Source: JBALVT01 sp965262875
GTDB lineage: Bacteria; Pseudomonadota; Gammaproteobacteria; Pseudomonadales; Halieaceae
Reading direction: 5' to 3'
Assembly (NCBI GenBank): GCA_965262875.1
Contig: OZ253569.1
Span: 1,054,001-1,118,000 of the forward strand
DNA: 64,000 nucleotides
Part shown: piece after piece, positions 18,584 to 27,085 of the stretch
How positions within the stretch are numbered: the stretch's first letter is position 1
Layout: the number at the start of each line of letters is the position of its first letter
Notes under the pieces: generated by a model
Told to the model about the DNA's origin: nothing
What the model saw: only the letters and a program-made list of their open reading frames with translations
The model's database searches: none
Program-made: the position numbers and the translations under genes

Positions 18584-20182
18584 CAGTTTGTCGGACTCAG
18601 CTCCTGACGGGCACGATTTAATACTCCAGCGTGCTACAGGGCTGTCAGGACACCACGCAGAAGATGTGATTGTCCCAGGGCAGCCACGTCAACCTTCATC
18701 ACGCCTTTATCCAGCCCTGTAATGGGCATTTATGCGGCAAATGACCGCTTAATTATGCCATTCTCAGCACATTCATACGCTTTACATTCCATGCCAGTGT
18801 CGCCAGCGTCCATTCGCCCGCAACCTTGTCCAAACCTCGCATCGAGAACTGCCTCAACCCCATAACGTGTTTGATGATGCCGAACACTGGCTCTACCGTT
18901 TGCTTTCTTAATGCGTACAGCGCTCGACCGGATTGGGTCGTCAGTTGATGTTTCATGAGCCTCACCTGATCATCCGTTATCGGAGTGGGGGCGTCAGGGG
19001 CAAACCGATCAAAAACGCACGGTGATGGTGGTCACGCGCTACTGCCAGTAAAGGCTGGATATTATCCTCTACGCAAGCCTTTACATTATCACCGCTAAAA
19101 TAGCCTGTATCGGCCAGCAGGTCGGTCACCTTGCCCAGTTCTTCAGGCAGGGTATTCAGCTTTGTCAGGGCCGGCTTTATTTGTTGTTTGTCGTTCGGGG
19201 CCTGTGTCATGTGTGTACTGACGACGAGCATTGTATCGGTGTCAACACTGGCCTGGGCGTTGTAGCACTGCTCAAAGCCGCCGCCAGATACCGGCATGAT
19301 ACGCGACTCTTCATCGGTCAAATTCATCTGGTCTTTATCTCGAGGGCCGGGAAGCGGTGGCTTAGGCTCCCGGCCCCGGGGCTTTTTTCCAGTATCCCTC
19401 TGAGCTTGGCGTTTGGTTTGTTTTTGTTGGTATTCGGCTTGTTCACGCGCAAAACGCTCCTGCGCCCGTTCTTCAATTTTTACTTTGGCCGCAGCCAGTG
19501 CCTCAAGTCGTGTTTCGCGCCGGGAAATCTCCGCGGGAATGTCCATGCCATCCGCTACCGGCGTTTGATCTGCCGCCTCTGCCTGTGCAGTGAGAGCGCT
19601 GACTTCTGCCTTGAGCTGTGCTTCGATTTTCTTTAAGTGGCCATAAGAAAGCGCCTTATGCTTGCTGGCATTCGCCTTGATCTTGGTGCCATCCAGGGCG
19701 ATACGCCCAAGCTTCATGAGCTTCATTTCACGCGCCAGCAACAAGACCTGAACAAAAAGTGCTTCAAGCTGAGGCAAAAAACGGCGTCGAAAGGTCGCTA
19801 TAGTGTCGTGATCCGGATGCGTGTTGGCCGCCAGGTAGCGAAACGCAATGGAGTCGTGGGTGGCTCGCTCAATCTTACGGCTGGAAAACACACCGGTGGC
19901 GTAACCGTAGATCAGCAAACTCAGTAGGACCGCTGGATGGTGAGCCTTTGATCCACGCCCGGCATATTGACGGGTGAGCTCAGACAGATCGAGCTGATCA
20001 ACGACCTCCACGACAAACCGTGCCAGGTGGTGTTCAGGTAACCAGTCCGACATAGAGGGAGGAAATAGATAGTCCGTCTCTCGATCAACGTTTACAAAAT
20101 TGGCCATCACTTATTCCCGGTTACTTTTCAGTGTGACCACATTATCTCATGATGACGTTGTTGGGTTAAGTCCGACAGGCTG
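18584..20182 (-). mobile_element. IS1182-family insertion sequence inside nhaD
   Basis: The 1599-bp element has imperfect 14-bp inverted ends, CAGTTTGTCGGACT at the left and CAGCCTGTCGGACT (reverse complement of the right end). It is flanked by the 4-bp palindromic duplication CTAG (18580-18583 and 20183-20186). The single transposase gene on the minus strand is frameshifted, so this copy probably cannot move by itself. Confidence 0.9.
18753..20110 (-). pseudogene. IS1182-family transposase, frameshifted
   Basis: The first frame (20110 to 18977) gives the DUF772-type N-terminus FPPSMSDWLPEHHLARFVVE, the catalytic-domain start LDGTKIKANASKHKALSYG, a long coiled linker and LADTGYFSGDNVKAC. The second frame (to 18753) gives the C-terminus LRKQTVEPVFGIIKHVMG. 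The join is HHHRAFL / DRFAPDAPTPITDDQVRLMK. The coding strand has T5 at 19011-19015, where T6 would restore the frame. The C-terminal catalytic Glu region is therefore not translated in frame. Confidence 0.88.
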
Positions 20183-21448
20183 CTAGGCCTATTTATAGCG
20201 GCCTATGTTCTGGTGATTTTCGAAGAGCAGTTACACCTTCGAAAATCCAAGCCGGTGTTATTGGCGGCCGGTTTGATCTGGGTTCTTATCGCCTTCTATT
20301 ACGGTAGTACCGGGGACCACCACGCCGCAGAAGTGGGTATACGGCACAATTTCCTGGAGTATTCGGAGCTTTTCTTTTTCCTATTGGTGGCGATGACCTA
20401 CATCAATGCCATGCTGGAGCGCGGCGTGTTCGATTCGTTGCGCGACTGGTTGGTACTTAAAGGTTTTAGCTACCGGGCGCTATTTTGGTTAACGGGCATT
20501 CTGGCCTTTTTCATCTCTCCCATCACTGACAATCTCACGACGGCATTGATCATGTGTGCGGTGATTCTGGCCGTCGGTAAAGACGAACCAAAGTTTGTCG
20601 CCATTGGCTGTGTCAACATTGTCGTAAGTGCGAATGCCGGCGGCGCTTTCAGTCCCTTTGGGGATATAACAACGTTAATGGTTTGGCAGAAGGGTATTGT
20701 AGAATTCGCTACCTTCTTCAAACTCTTTGTGCCATCAGTGGTTAACTACCTGGTTCCTGCGCTTATCATGCAGTTTGCATTGCCCGAGGGCAGGCCAGCA
20801 AAAACTGAAGGCGAGCCCGCACAAATTAAACCGGGTGGGCTGGTGATTGTTGGGCTGTTTCTTCTCACCATAATTACCGCCGTTAGTTTCCACAATTTTC
20901 TCCACTTGCCACCGGTATTCGGAATGATGACTGGCCTGGCCTATTTGAAATTTTTCGGCTACTACCTACGCAGGAAAGGGCAGGCTCAGTTCGACCCCTC
21001 GGATAACCCAACCAGCAACAAGATTGCTGATGATTTCGATATCTTTGACAAGATTGCCCAGGCCGAGTGGGACACCTTGTTCTTCTTTTACGGGGTGATT
21101 CTGGCCGTAGGCGGCCTCGGATTTATTGGATATCTGGGCATGACGTCCGAGTTTATGTATGGCGAACTTGGCGCGACCACGGCCAACGTTTTGGTTGGAG
21201 TTTTGTCTGCAATTGTTGACAATATTCCGGTGATGTTTGCGGTGCTGACCATGAATCCTGTGATGGACGAGTTTCAATGGCTACTGGTCACCTTAACTGC
21301 AGGTGTTGGAGGCAGTATGCTCTCGATAGGCTCCGCTGCCGGCGTTGCACTTATGGGGCAAGCGCGAGGGCAGTATACATTTTTCGGGCATTTGAAATGG
21401 ACCCCGGTTATCGCATTGGGGTACGCGGCCAGTATCTGGGCTCACTTT

Positions 21449-21930
21449 TTAGTTAACGGCTAAATCGAAGGGCTTGGTCAATTCGATTCGGATGCTTACG
21501 AGCCGCTGCGCGGCTTCACGGACATTCTCTTGGTCTGGATTGCCGTGCTCATCCATGTGGACATTCGAAGGTTTGGCATCTCGCGGTGAAATTTTGAGGA
21601 ACATACTCAATGTTTCCGCGATTTTTCGAGATTTTCTAACTCAACATTGGCTACTCCCTGATGGCGGTTTCCCTGGATCAATAGGGTAACTTGAGTGCCT
21701 CCGCGCAGATTCCGCCACCAGCGCTTTTCTCTGCCAGTAAATAAGTAGACCTCATCGCCTGATCGAACATAGCTCACTGGGAGTATATAGTCGCTGCCAC
21801 TTTTGTTGCCCACGTATTCCAGTAGCAGGGTGTTACTGCTGAGCGTAGGATGTAAAGGTGAGCGAAGAATAAACTTCACGATGGGGTCGATGATTTTATA
21901 GATACCTTTCACGCTTATTCTCCCTCGCAT
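21449..21930 (-). pseudogene. Nitroreductase/deazaflavin-type small oxidoreductase (PF04075-like), frameshifted
   Basis: The first frame (21930 to 21607) gives the family core TLLLEYVGNKSGSDYILPVS and WWRNLRGGTQVTLLIQGN. It stops early after ENLEKSRKH. Another frame continues with ETLSMFLKISPRDAKPSNV, HMDEHGNPDQENVREAAQRL and VSIRIELTKP to a stop at 21449, matching the usual C-terminus of the family. The coding strand has A5 at 21622-21626; A6 would fuse the two parts into about 160 residues (ENLEKIAETLSMFL). Members bind F420 or related flavins; the function here is unknown. It overlaps the end of nhaD by 15 bp on the opposite strand. A sequencing error in the homopolymer cannot be excluded. 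Confidence 0.7.
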
Positions 21931-22133
21931 TTGCCGCGCATTAGTATCGCTCGATTTGCCAGCGCGTCCTGATCACCGTTCGCCTCACCAAGCACAGATG
22001 CGCTGATATCAGATTGAGGGTTCGCACACGGGTCTTCGTCCGACCTTGTTAGCCAGGCCAGTGCAGCGATCAGTGTAATGACCGCTAAAACGGATACAAT
22101 TTTCAGCGTTTTTTTGTAGTTCATGTCACTCAT
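21915..22133 (-). CDS. Small single-pass membrane protein of unknown function
   Basis: The 72-residue frame has one N-terminal transmembrane helix (IVSVLAVITLIAALAWL), then a short acidic periplasmic tail with two cysteines (DEDPCANPQ and MRGKCEGE). The start is ATG 22133 or ATG 22124. The end overlaps the start of the nitroreductase-like gene by 16 bp on the same strand, suggesting one transcript. I do not recognise a family. Confidence 0.55.
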   Translation of the reverse strand: MSDMNYKKTLKIVSVLAVITLIAALAWLTRSDEDPCANPQSDISASVLGEANGDQDALANRAILMRGKCEGE

Positions 22134-22301
22134 CTATCTCCCGATACTACAGCTCTTGAAAAAGATCGTGGAAAGCACATTATATCCATCTATGATTACA
22201 TAAACCCGATATCCCAATAAAAATAGTTTCGGAAGGAGAGCGAACTTGGTTGCAGCGAAAAGTCTATCGGGCCGTTAACAACAAGCGGAGCAGTAGCATA
22301 G

Positions 22302-22811
22302 TTAGGGCGCTTTTGCAGCCGGCGTGTAGACCCCGGTGAACCAATCTTTCCAAAGCTTGGACTCGCCGTCCCACTCGCGAAATTCTTGTAATACCGAGCC
22401 GTCTTTCCGCAAAGTCCAGACTCCAACAAATTTGGCGCTACGCTTGTCCTTGCGATAGTGAATCTGGCCTTCAAGTTTCATTGCCCCGTCATCCGTTAGG
22501 CCCCCGGCGTAATCAATGACTGCCCCCTGGCTCACCCACAACTGATGCCACTTGCCTGTGTCAGGTCGATAAAAGTTGTAGCTCTGGCCAGTACTTCCCT
22601 GGCTTCCCGACCATTTTTCTAGTATCAGGCAACCACCTTCTTCTTTAGTGATACTGTTGCTGCCCTGAAACTGGTTGTCTGGGGAGTGAACCTGCCATTC
22701 TCCCAACCAGAAGTCGAAGGCCTTATACACTGCTGATTCGCATGGTTTTTTGGCTGGGTCGCTATAGACGGGCGTAGCTGCTGCGAATATCCAGAGCAAT
22801 AAATATCTCAT
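22302..22811 (-). CDS. Exported DUF1579-like beta-barrel protein (hypothetical)
   Basis: The chosen start ATG 22811 gives a clear signal peptide MRYLLLWIFAAATPVYS; an upstream ATG at 22868 would add 19 residues without a signal. The mature part of about 150 residues begins with a cysteine (KKPCESAVYKAFDFWLGEW). The FDFWLGEW motif followed by regularly alternating beta strands resembles small lipocalin- or nitrobindin-like DUF1579-type proteins. The ligand is unknown. It stands alone between the operon of small genes and the divergent cupin gene. Confidence 0.6.
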   Translation of the reverse strand: MRYLLLWIFAAATPVYSDPAKKPCESAVYKAFDFWLGEWQVHSPDNQFQGSNSITKEEGGCLILEKWSGSQGSTGQSYNFYRPDTGKWHQLWVSQGAVIDYAGGLTDDGAMKLEGQIHYRKDKRSAKFVGVWTLRKDGSVLQEFREWDGESKLWKDWFTGVYTPAAKAP

Positions 22812-22937
22812 AAGCCTGACACCTTGGTTAATCACCAGCTTAGAAGCTGGCTTCACATTGATTAGCATAAACTGATTGTATGAAGAATTATGTTCTATAC
22901 TTGAAAAATATTCTCAGTTCATTGTTCGGATTAGCCT

Positions 22938-23336
22938 ATGAATCCAGATACTCTCAGTAAAAACCCCATCCACCTCGGCCTCGGTGCCACCGCACAGATT
23001 GAACCAGAGTTTTCCGGCCAGATGGAGTGGTACGAAGCCTATGGCGAGCGGCATGCGAAAGACGGTGTGGAGGGGAGATTGGTGAGTATGCACACCTTTC
23101 AGACCTCCTGGGATACCTGGGAAATGCACCCATTTGGAAGCGAAGTAGTTTTGTGTACCGCTGGTGTTCTAACGCTACACCAGGAGGCCGCCGATGGTGT
23201 GGTAACGGCGGTTACTCTAGAGGCGGGCCAGTACTCGATTAATCCCCCAGGGGTGTGGCATACGGCCGATGTGATCGATCAGGCGTCGGCGGTGTTCATT
23301 ACTGCCGGCCTGGGCACCGAGATACGACCCAGATAG
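22938..23336 (+). CDS. Cupin-domain protein
   Basis: The 132-residue product has one cupin barrel. Motif 1 is TWEMHPFGSEVVLCTAGVLT, with one His and one Glu of the usual metal ligands, and motif 2 is LEAGQYSINPPGVWHTADV. Similar stand-alone cupins bind a divalent metal and a small ligand; the reaction is not predictable. The stop is followed 88 bp later by the patatin gene on the same strand. Confidence 0.8.
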   Translation: MNPDTLSKNPIHLGLGATAQIEPEFSGQMEWYEAYGERHAKDGVEGRLVSMHTFQTSWDTWEMHPFGSEVVLCTAGVLTLHQEAADGVVTAVTLEAGQYSINPPGVWHTADVIDQASAVFITAGLGTEIRPR

Positions 23337-23424
23337 TTTCTGGTACTTCGGTCTGTATATCCGGTTATGAAAGTCCGCAGCGGGTAGTTTATAATGCCGC
23401 ATTAACTCAGCGCTGAAAAACCAT

Positions 23425-24579
23425 ATGAAACCAGCATTAGTTCTCTCTGGCGGTGGAGCCCGAGGTGCTTATCAAGTAGGCGTTCTCAAGGCGATTGCCG
23501 ACCTACACCCCAAAGATAGCCGAAACCCTTTCTCAATTATTAGCGGAACCTCTGCAGGGGCAGTGAACGCGGTTGCGCTGGCTGCATCGGCCAATAATTT
23601 CCGGCTGGCCGTGAAAAAGGTAGAAAAAATATGGAGTTCAATCCATGTCCACAAAGTTTACAAAGCCGGTGGATGGGATTTAGTAAAGGGCCTGGGTCGA
23701 TTAATAGCTTCACTGTTTAATCAGGGGATCGGCCGAGGGCGAGTGCTTTCCCTACTTAACAATGACCCCCTGCGCGAGCTACTCAATCACTCCATACAGT
23801 TTCGCAATATACAAAAACGCATCGACAAGGGTTATCTGGATGCCGTAGGGGTCTCTGCAACAGGGTATACCTCCGGCGAAAACGTCACCTTTTTTCAGGG
23901 TCTGGATCATATCGGAAAATGGCGGCAGGGCAGGAGGGTGGGGGTACCTACCCTGCTCAATGTTAGCCATATCTTAGGCTCATCCGCTATTCCCGCAATT
24001 CTGCCTGCGGAAAAGATCAGTCGCGAGTATTTTGGTGATGGCGCATTGAGACAGCTCGCACCTATAAGCCCCGTTATTCGAATGGGTGCCGATCGGGTGC
24101 TTGTGATTGGTGTTAGCGGCAATGCGACCCATGTTCCAAAGCATGAGCAGGAACCTCACTCGCCGTCGTTGGCGCAAATGGTGGGGCATATATTTAACAG
24201 TGCATTTATCGATAGTCTTGAACACGATGTAGATACACTGACAAAAGTAAACGATTTGATCGGCTATGTTCAAAACGAAAACCCGCACGCTGCACCGGAC
24301 GGACTGCGGAATATAGATCTTCTGGTTATCTATCCCAGCGTCGCCTTTGATGAAATAGCTGCAAAGCATATTGACGACCTACCCTGGGCAATGCGCCTTG
24401 CAATGAAGGTTATTGGTGCCACGCGCAAAGGTGGCGGCACTAGCTTGGCCAGTTACCTCCTGTTTGAGAAAAACTTCTGCAAGGAGTTGATCGAATATGG
24501 ATATAACGACGCCATGGCGCAGCGCGAAGACATACTGGCATTTTTTGACCCGGATCCCGTGGTGCCTTACAAGAGCTAG
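23425..24579 (+). CDS. Patatin-like phospholipase
   Basis: The 384-residue product is a Ser-Asp dyad acyl hydrolase. The oxyanion loop is LSGGGARGAYQVGVLKAI at the N-terminus, the nucleophile elbow is ISGTSAGAVNAVAL (G-T-S-A-G), and the catalytic Asp lies in YFGDGALRQLAPI (D-G-A). The roughly 100-residue extension after the catalytic domain is seen in related proteobacterial proteins. It probably hydrolyses membrane phospholipids. The next gene starts 3 bp after the stop, which suggests an operon with the secreted protein and the SMR efflux gene. Confidence 0.9.
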   Translation: MKPALVLSGGGARGAYQVGVLKAIADLHPKDSRNPFSIISGTSAGAVNAVALAASANNFRLAVKKVEKIWSSIHVHKVYKAGGWDLVKGLGRLIASLFNQGIGRGRVLSLLNNDPLRELLNHSIQFRNIQKRIDKGYLDAVGVSATGYTSGENVTFFQGLDHIGKWRQGRRVGVPTLLNVSHILGSSAIPAILPAEKISREYFGDGALRQLAPISPVIRMGADRVLVIGVSGNATHVPKHEQEPHSPSLAQMVGHIFNSAFIDSLEHDVDTLTKVNDLIGYVQNENPHAAPDGLRNIDLLVIYPSVAFDEIAAKHIDDLPWAMRLAMKVIGATRKGGGTSLASYLLFEKNFCKELIEYGYNDAMAQREDILAFFDPDPVVPYKS

Positions 24580-24582
24580 AAA

Positions 24583-25281
24583 ATGAAGAGAGATAAAACA
24601 GACTATAGAGCCTACTTAGGGATTTCCTTTGAAATGAAAAAGAAATTTAGACATCTAGGAGCGTTGGCCCTGTTTGCTTTGTACGGTTGCACGGCGAGTG
24701 CTGATTTTTGCGAACTAACCGGGGATAACTATCTGCAAAACTCAAATTTTTCCGCAAAAACACGATCGGGGAGCGCTCTGAACTGGACAGCAGTCCAGCA
24801 CGCCGGCGAACCCTCATTCGAGGTGAATTATGAAGGTGATGAAGTCACTATCAATAAGATAGGTACGCAATCGTGGCTAATGCTTAAACAGAGGTTGAGA
24901 GATACCGACCTGGGTGGAAAAAAGGCTGCATTTACTGCTGAAATCAAGCTCGATTTGCAACCACCCGCAGTTCCACACGGTTTCAAGCAGGGCGGTGGAT
25001 TGCAGTTAACAGCGACTTCCAGATCTTCGGCGAGGTTGCTGCTCAAATCCACTCTGGATCACACTCCCCGAATGGGAAAAAGCGATTGGGAAAAAGTACA
25101 GGTTGTAGTGAAGTTCCCCCCAAAAGCGAGCACCGTAGAGGTGAGTTTTCTGCACCAAGCCGATGGTGTCGTGCAAGTTCGCAACCCCTCCTTGCGACTG
25201 GTGGATGAATCTAAAGGAAAATGTAAGAGAACCCGAATTAAAAAAAATAAACCCGCGTCGAACATGGTGAAGACACTATGA
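24583..25281 (+). CDS. Secreted protein of unknown function, possible jelly-roll domain
   Basis: The frame is 232 residues from ATG 24583. The internal ATG at 24634 (MKKKFRHLGALALFALYGC) gives a better signal peptide and may be the true start. The mature part begins TASADFCELTGDNYLQNSNF. The pattern NLIxN-like LQNSNF, then W, with beta strands and a final VQVRNPSLRLVDE resembles carbohydrate-binding jelly-roll domains, but I cannot name a family. A Lys/Arg-rich tail follows (KCKRTRIKKNKPASN). The stop overlaps the ATG of the SMR gene (ATGA). Confidence 0.6.
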   Translation: MKRDKTDYRAYLGISFEMKKKFRHLGALALFALYGCTASADFCELTGDNYLQNSNFSAKTRSGSALNWTAVQHAGEPSFEVNYEGDEVTINKIGTQSWLMLKQRLRDTDLGGKKAAFTAEIKLDLQPPAVPHGFKQGGGLQLTATSRSSARLLLKSTLDHTPRMGKSDWEKVQVVVKFPPKASTVEVSFLHQADGVVQVRNPSLRLVDESKGKCKRTRIKKNKPASNMVKTL

Positions 25282-25607
25282 CTTATCTATATCTGGCTGT
25301 CGCAATTTTGGCGGAAGTCATTGCAACCAGTGCGCTAAAAGCTTCATCGGAGTTTACCAAGCTGATTCCCAGCATTGTTGTAATAGTAGGCTATGGTGTC
25401 TCCTTTTACCTGATGGCAATGGTACTGCGAACAATGCCCATCGGTATTACCTATGCAATATGGTCCGGCGTTGGCATCGTCCTGGTCGCGCTAGTGGGTG
25501 CTTTTATGTACCAGCAGGTTCCCGATACACCAGCAATTCTGGGGATGGTGCTTATCGTTTCCGGGGTGGGGGTTATTCATCTTTTCTCTGGAACGGTCAG
25601 CCACTAG
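25278..25607 (+). CDS. Small multidrug resistance (SMR/EmrE-type) efflux protein
   Basis: The 109-residue length is typical, with four transmembrane helices. The essential membrane glutamate is in LYLAVAILAEVIATSALKAS (Glu14 position). The substrate-site Trp/Tyr lie in GITYAIWSGVGIVLVAL, and the last helix is ILGMVLIVSGVGVIHLF. It works as a proton-coupled exporter of lipophilic cations. The ATG overlaps the upstream stop by 4 bp. EmrE-type is favoured over SugE/Gdx-type by the YAIWSG stretch. Confidence 0.9.
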   Translation: MTYLYLAVAILAEVIATSALKASSEFTKLIPSIVVIVGYGVSFYLMAMVLRTMPIGITYAIWSGVGIVLVALVGAFMYQQVPDTPAILGMVLIVSGVGVIHLFSGTVSH

Positions 25608-25657
25608 TACTTTCTTTCGAAAGGCTGTCTATCTTTAGACATCAAATCTATATCCAA

Positions 25658-26043
25658 TTAGTACTTTGATATTGGAATAAATAGCGTGAGATCAAAAGTC
25701 TCATCCTGTTCCAGAAAATGATTTTTTCTATACTCTACAAAGGCTGGTGTTGTCGACATTTTTAACCCCGATGCCGGCAGCCATTCATCCTGAACTCGAC
25801 TTAGCCAGGGAAGTAACTCGCCATATTTTCCCGTTAAGTCAAACGCGGCATGCAGGCCCCCTGGCAGCATCATTGCACTGACAGGACCGCGCCGAACAAT
25901 GGGTTCGTTAATGGGTACGTAGGCCACATATCGGCATTGATCCAGGTCCACCCATGCGGGATTAGAATGATGCAGGCCAATTTGGTTTTCGAAGGGCCGA
26001 TGTCGCGTAAGACACCATGCCTGAAGGGTCTGCCAAGGCCCGC
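25658..26043 (-). pseudogene. GyrI-like effector-binding domain of an AraC-type regulator, truncated by IS21 copy A
   Basis: In frame from the IS border, about 127 residues are visible: GPWQTLQAWCLTRHRPFENQ, then IGLHHSNPAWVDLDQCRYVA, and the end FDLTLFIPISKY. This is the SOUL/GyrI-like effector-binding half of AraC-family regulators. The N-terminal DNA-binding half should lie upstream but is replaced by the IS21 element from 26044. An internal ATG (25951) could give a 97-residue peptide. Nothing else of the gene is found on the other side of the IS, so more than a simple insertion has taken place. Confidence 0.75.
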
Positions 26044-26138
26044 TGTTAGCGCCACAGTAAACCCGCAGTTATTTGCCGCAGAATAAAAGAACGACAAAGA
26101 GGCGACAGTGATCCGGCTTAACTCCAATCGATCACAGG

Positions 26139-26330
26139 CTAGAACGGCAGCTCATGATTTACCTCGACACTGTCTGTGTACTCTTGTTGCTCAATCCGGA
26201 TCTCCTCGTACAGTTGCGCAATCTCATCACCATAGTGATCCCACAGTACCGATCTCAGGTCGCCGAGCAGCTGATAAATACAATCGGCTTGTTCAGCCGT
26301 CCAGTAGGTTGTGATTTTTAAGGTTTTCAT
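26139..26330 (-). CDS. Small passenger gene of IS21 copy A (63 aa)
   Basis: The 63-residue product starts with an ATG overlapping the istB stop (ATGA), so it looks translationally coupled. The sequence MKTLKITTYWTAEQADCIYQ continues into a mainly helical acidic region. The copy B protein at 47261-47452 is identical. I do not recognise a family. The middle part (LLGDLRSVLWDHYGDEIAQ) resembles small uncharacterised proteins found next to IS21 istB genes. Confidence 0.6.
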   Translation of the reverse strand: MKTLKITTYWTAEQADCIYQLLGDLRSVLWDHYGDEIAQLYEEIRIEQQEYTDSVEVNHELPF

Positions 26331-27085
26331 TTAGCCTTTCCTCGCTTTTTGGTCTCGCGCCGCTTCGACGCACACTCCTGCGCTTCCTTCATGCGGTACG
26401 ACTCACCCTCAATGGCGATGACCTCGCTGTGATGGACTAAACGGTCAATCAGGGAGACCACACACGCGGCATTGGGGAACACGTCATTCCACTCGCCAAA
26501 CGGACGGTTCGTTGTCACCAAAGTTGAACATTTCTCATAGCGCCGGTTGATGATTTCAAACAGCAAGTCAGCATGACGATTGCTGTAGGAGAGGTAGCCC
26601 ACTTCATCAATTACCAGCAAGGCGGGCCTGGCGTAGTGTTTCAATCGACGCTGCAGGGCATTGGCGCCATCCTGACCTGCCAGGTCGTTGAGCATCGCCG
26701 CTGCGGTGGTAAACAGCGCCGTATAGCCGTGCATGACAGCGTTATACCCCAGGTTCTGGGCGATCATCGATTTGCCCACGCCGTTGCTGCCCAGCAGGAT
26801 AATATTGCTGGCCGTGTCCATAAAACCCAGTTGCATCAGGGCATGAATCGCTTGTGGGTCGATAGCGCTTGGCCACTGCCAGTCAAACTCACTCATCGGT
26901 TTGAACCGGCCCAGCCTGGCGCTGCTCAGGCGCCGTTCGAGTGAGCGCTGTTTGCGCTCGGCAAGCTCCCAGGCGATGAGCTGTGCCCGCCAGGGGTATT
27001 GCTCGTCGGTGATCTCGCCCCAGTGCGCCAGCACGCCGTGGAGCTTCAGTTCAAGTGCCTGCTGTTTGAGTTGCTCGATATCAAT
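26327..27085 (-). CDS. istB: IstB-like helper ATPase of IS21 (copy A)
   Basis: The AAA+ ATPase assists IstA in target capture and strand transfer. Walker A is LLGSNGVGKSMIAQNL and Walker B is ALLVIDEVGYLSY, followed by the sensor-type VTTNRPFGEWNDVF. The start MIDIEQLKQQALELKLHGV at 27085 overlaps the istA stop by ATGA. An open upstream extension to 27286 overlaps istA and is not expected to be used. The length of about 252 residues is standard. Confidence 0.93.
   Translation of the reverse strand: MDIEQLKQQALELKLHGVLAHWGEITDEQYPWRAQLIAWELAERKQRSLERRLSSARLGRFKPMSEFDWQWPSAIDPQAIHALMQLGFMDTASNIILLGSNGVGKSMIAQNLGYNAVMHGYTALFTTAAAMLNDLAGQDGANALQRRLKHYARPALLVIDEVGYLSYSNRHADLLFEIINRRYEKCSTLVTTNRPFGEWNDVFPNAACVVSLIDRLVHHSEVIAIEGESYRMKEAQECASKRRETKKRGKAK

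Larger units (their letters stand above)
18469..21463 (+). pseudogene. nhaD: Na+/H+ antiporter NhaD, split by an IS1182-family element
   Basis: The 5' part (ATG 18469 to 18583) encodes a signal-like MKIVILLLLFFNPALALASG and then SHWVGYISL. The 3' part (20187 to 21463) continues GLFIAAYVLVIFEEQLHLRK and runs through FFISPITDNLTTALIMCAV, NAGGAFSPFGDITTLMVW and VGVLSAIVDNIPVMFAV to the end. Deleting the IS plus one CTAG duplication joins 115 and 1277 bases into one uninterrupted frame of 463 codons plus stop. This is a single, recent hit in an otherwise sound gene. Read-through into the IS gives a short peptide ending near 18621. The downstream part has an internal GTG (20213) but lacks the first helix, so a working antiporter is unlikely. 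Confidence 0.95.
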
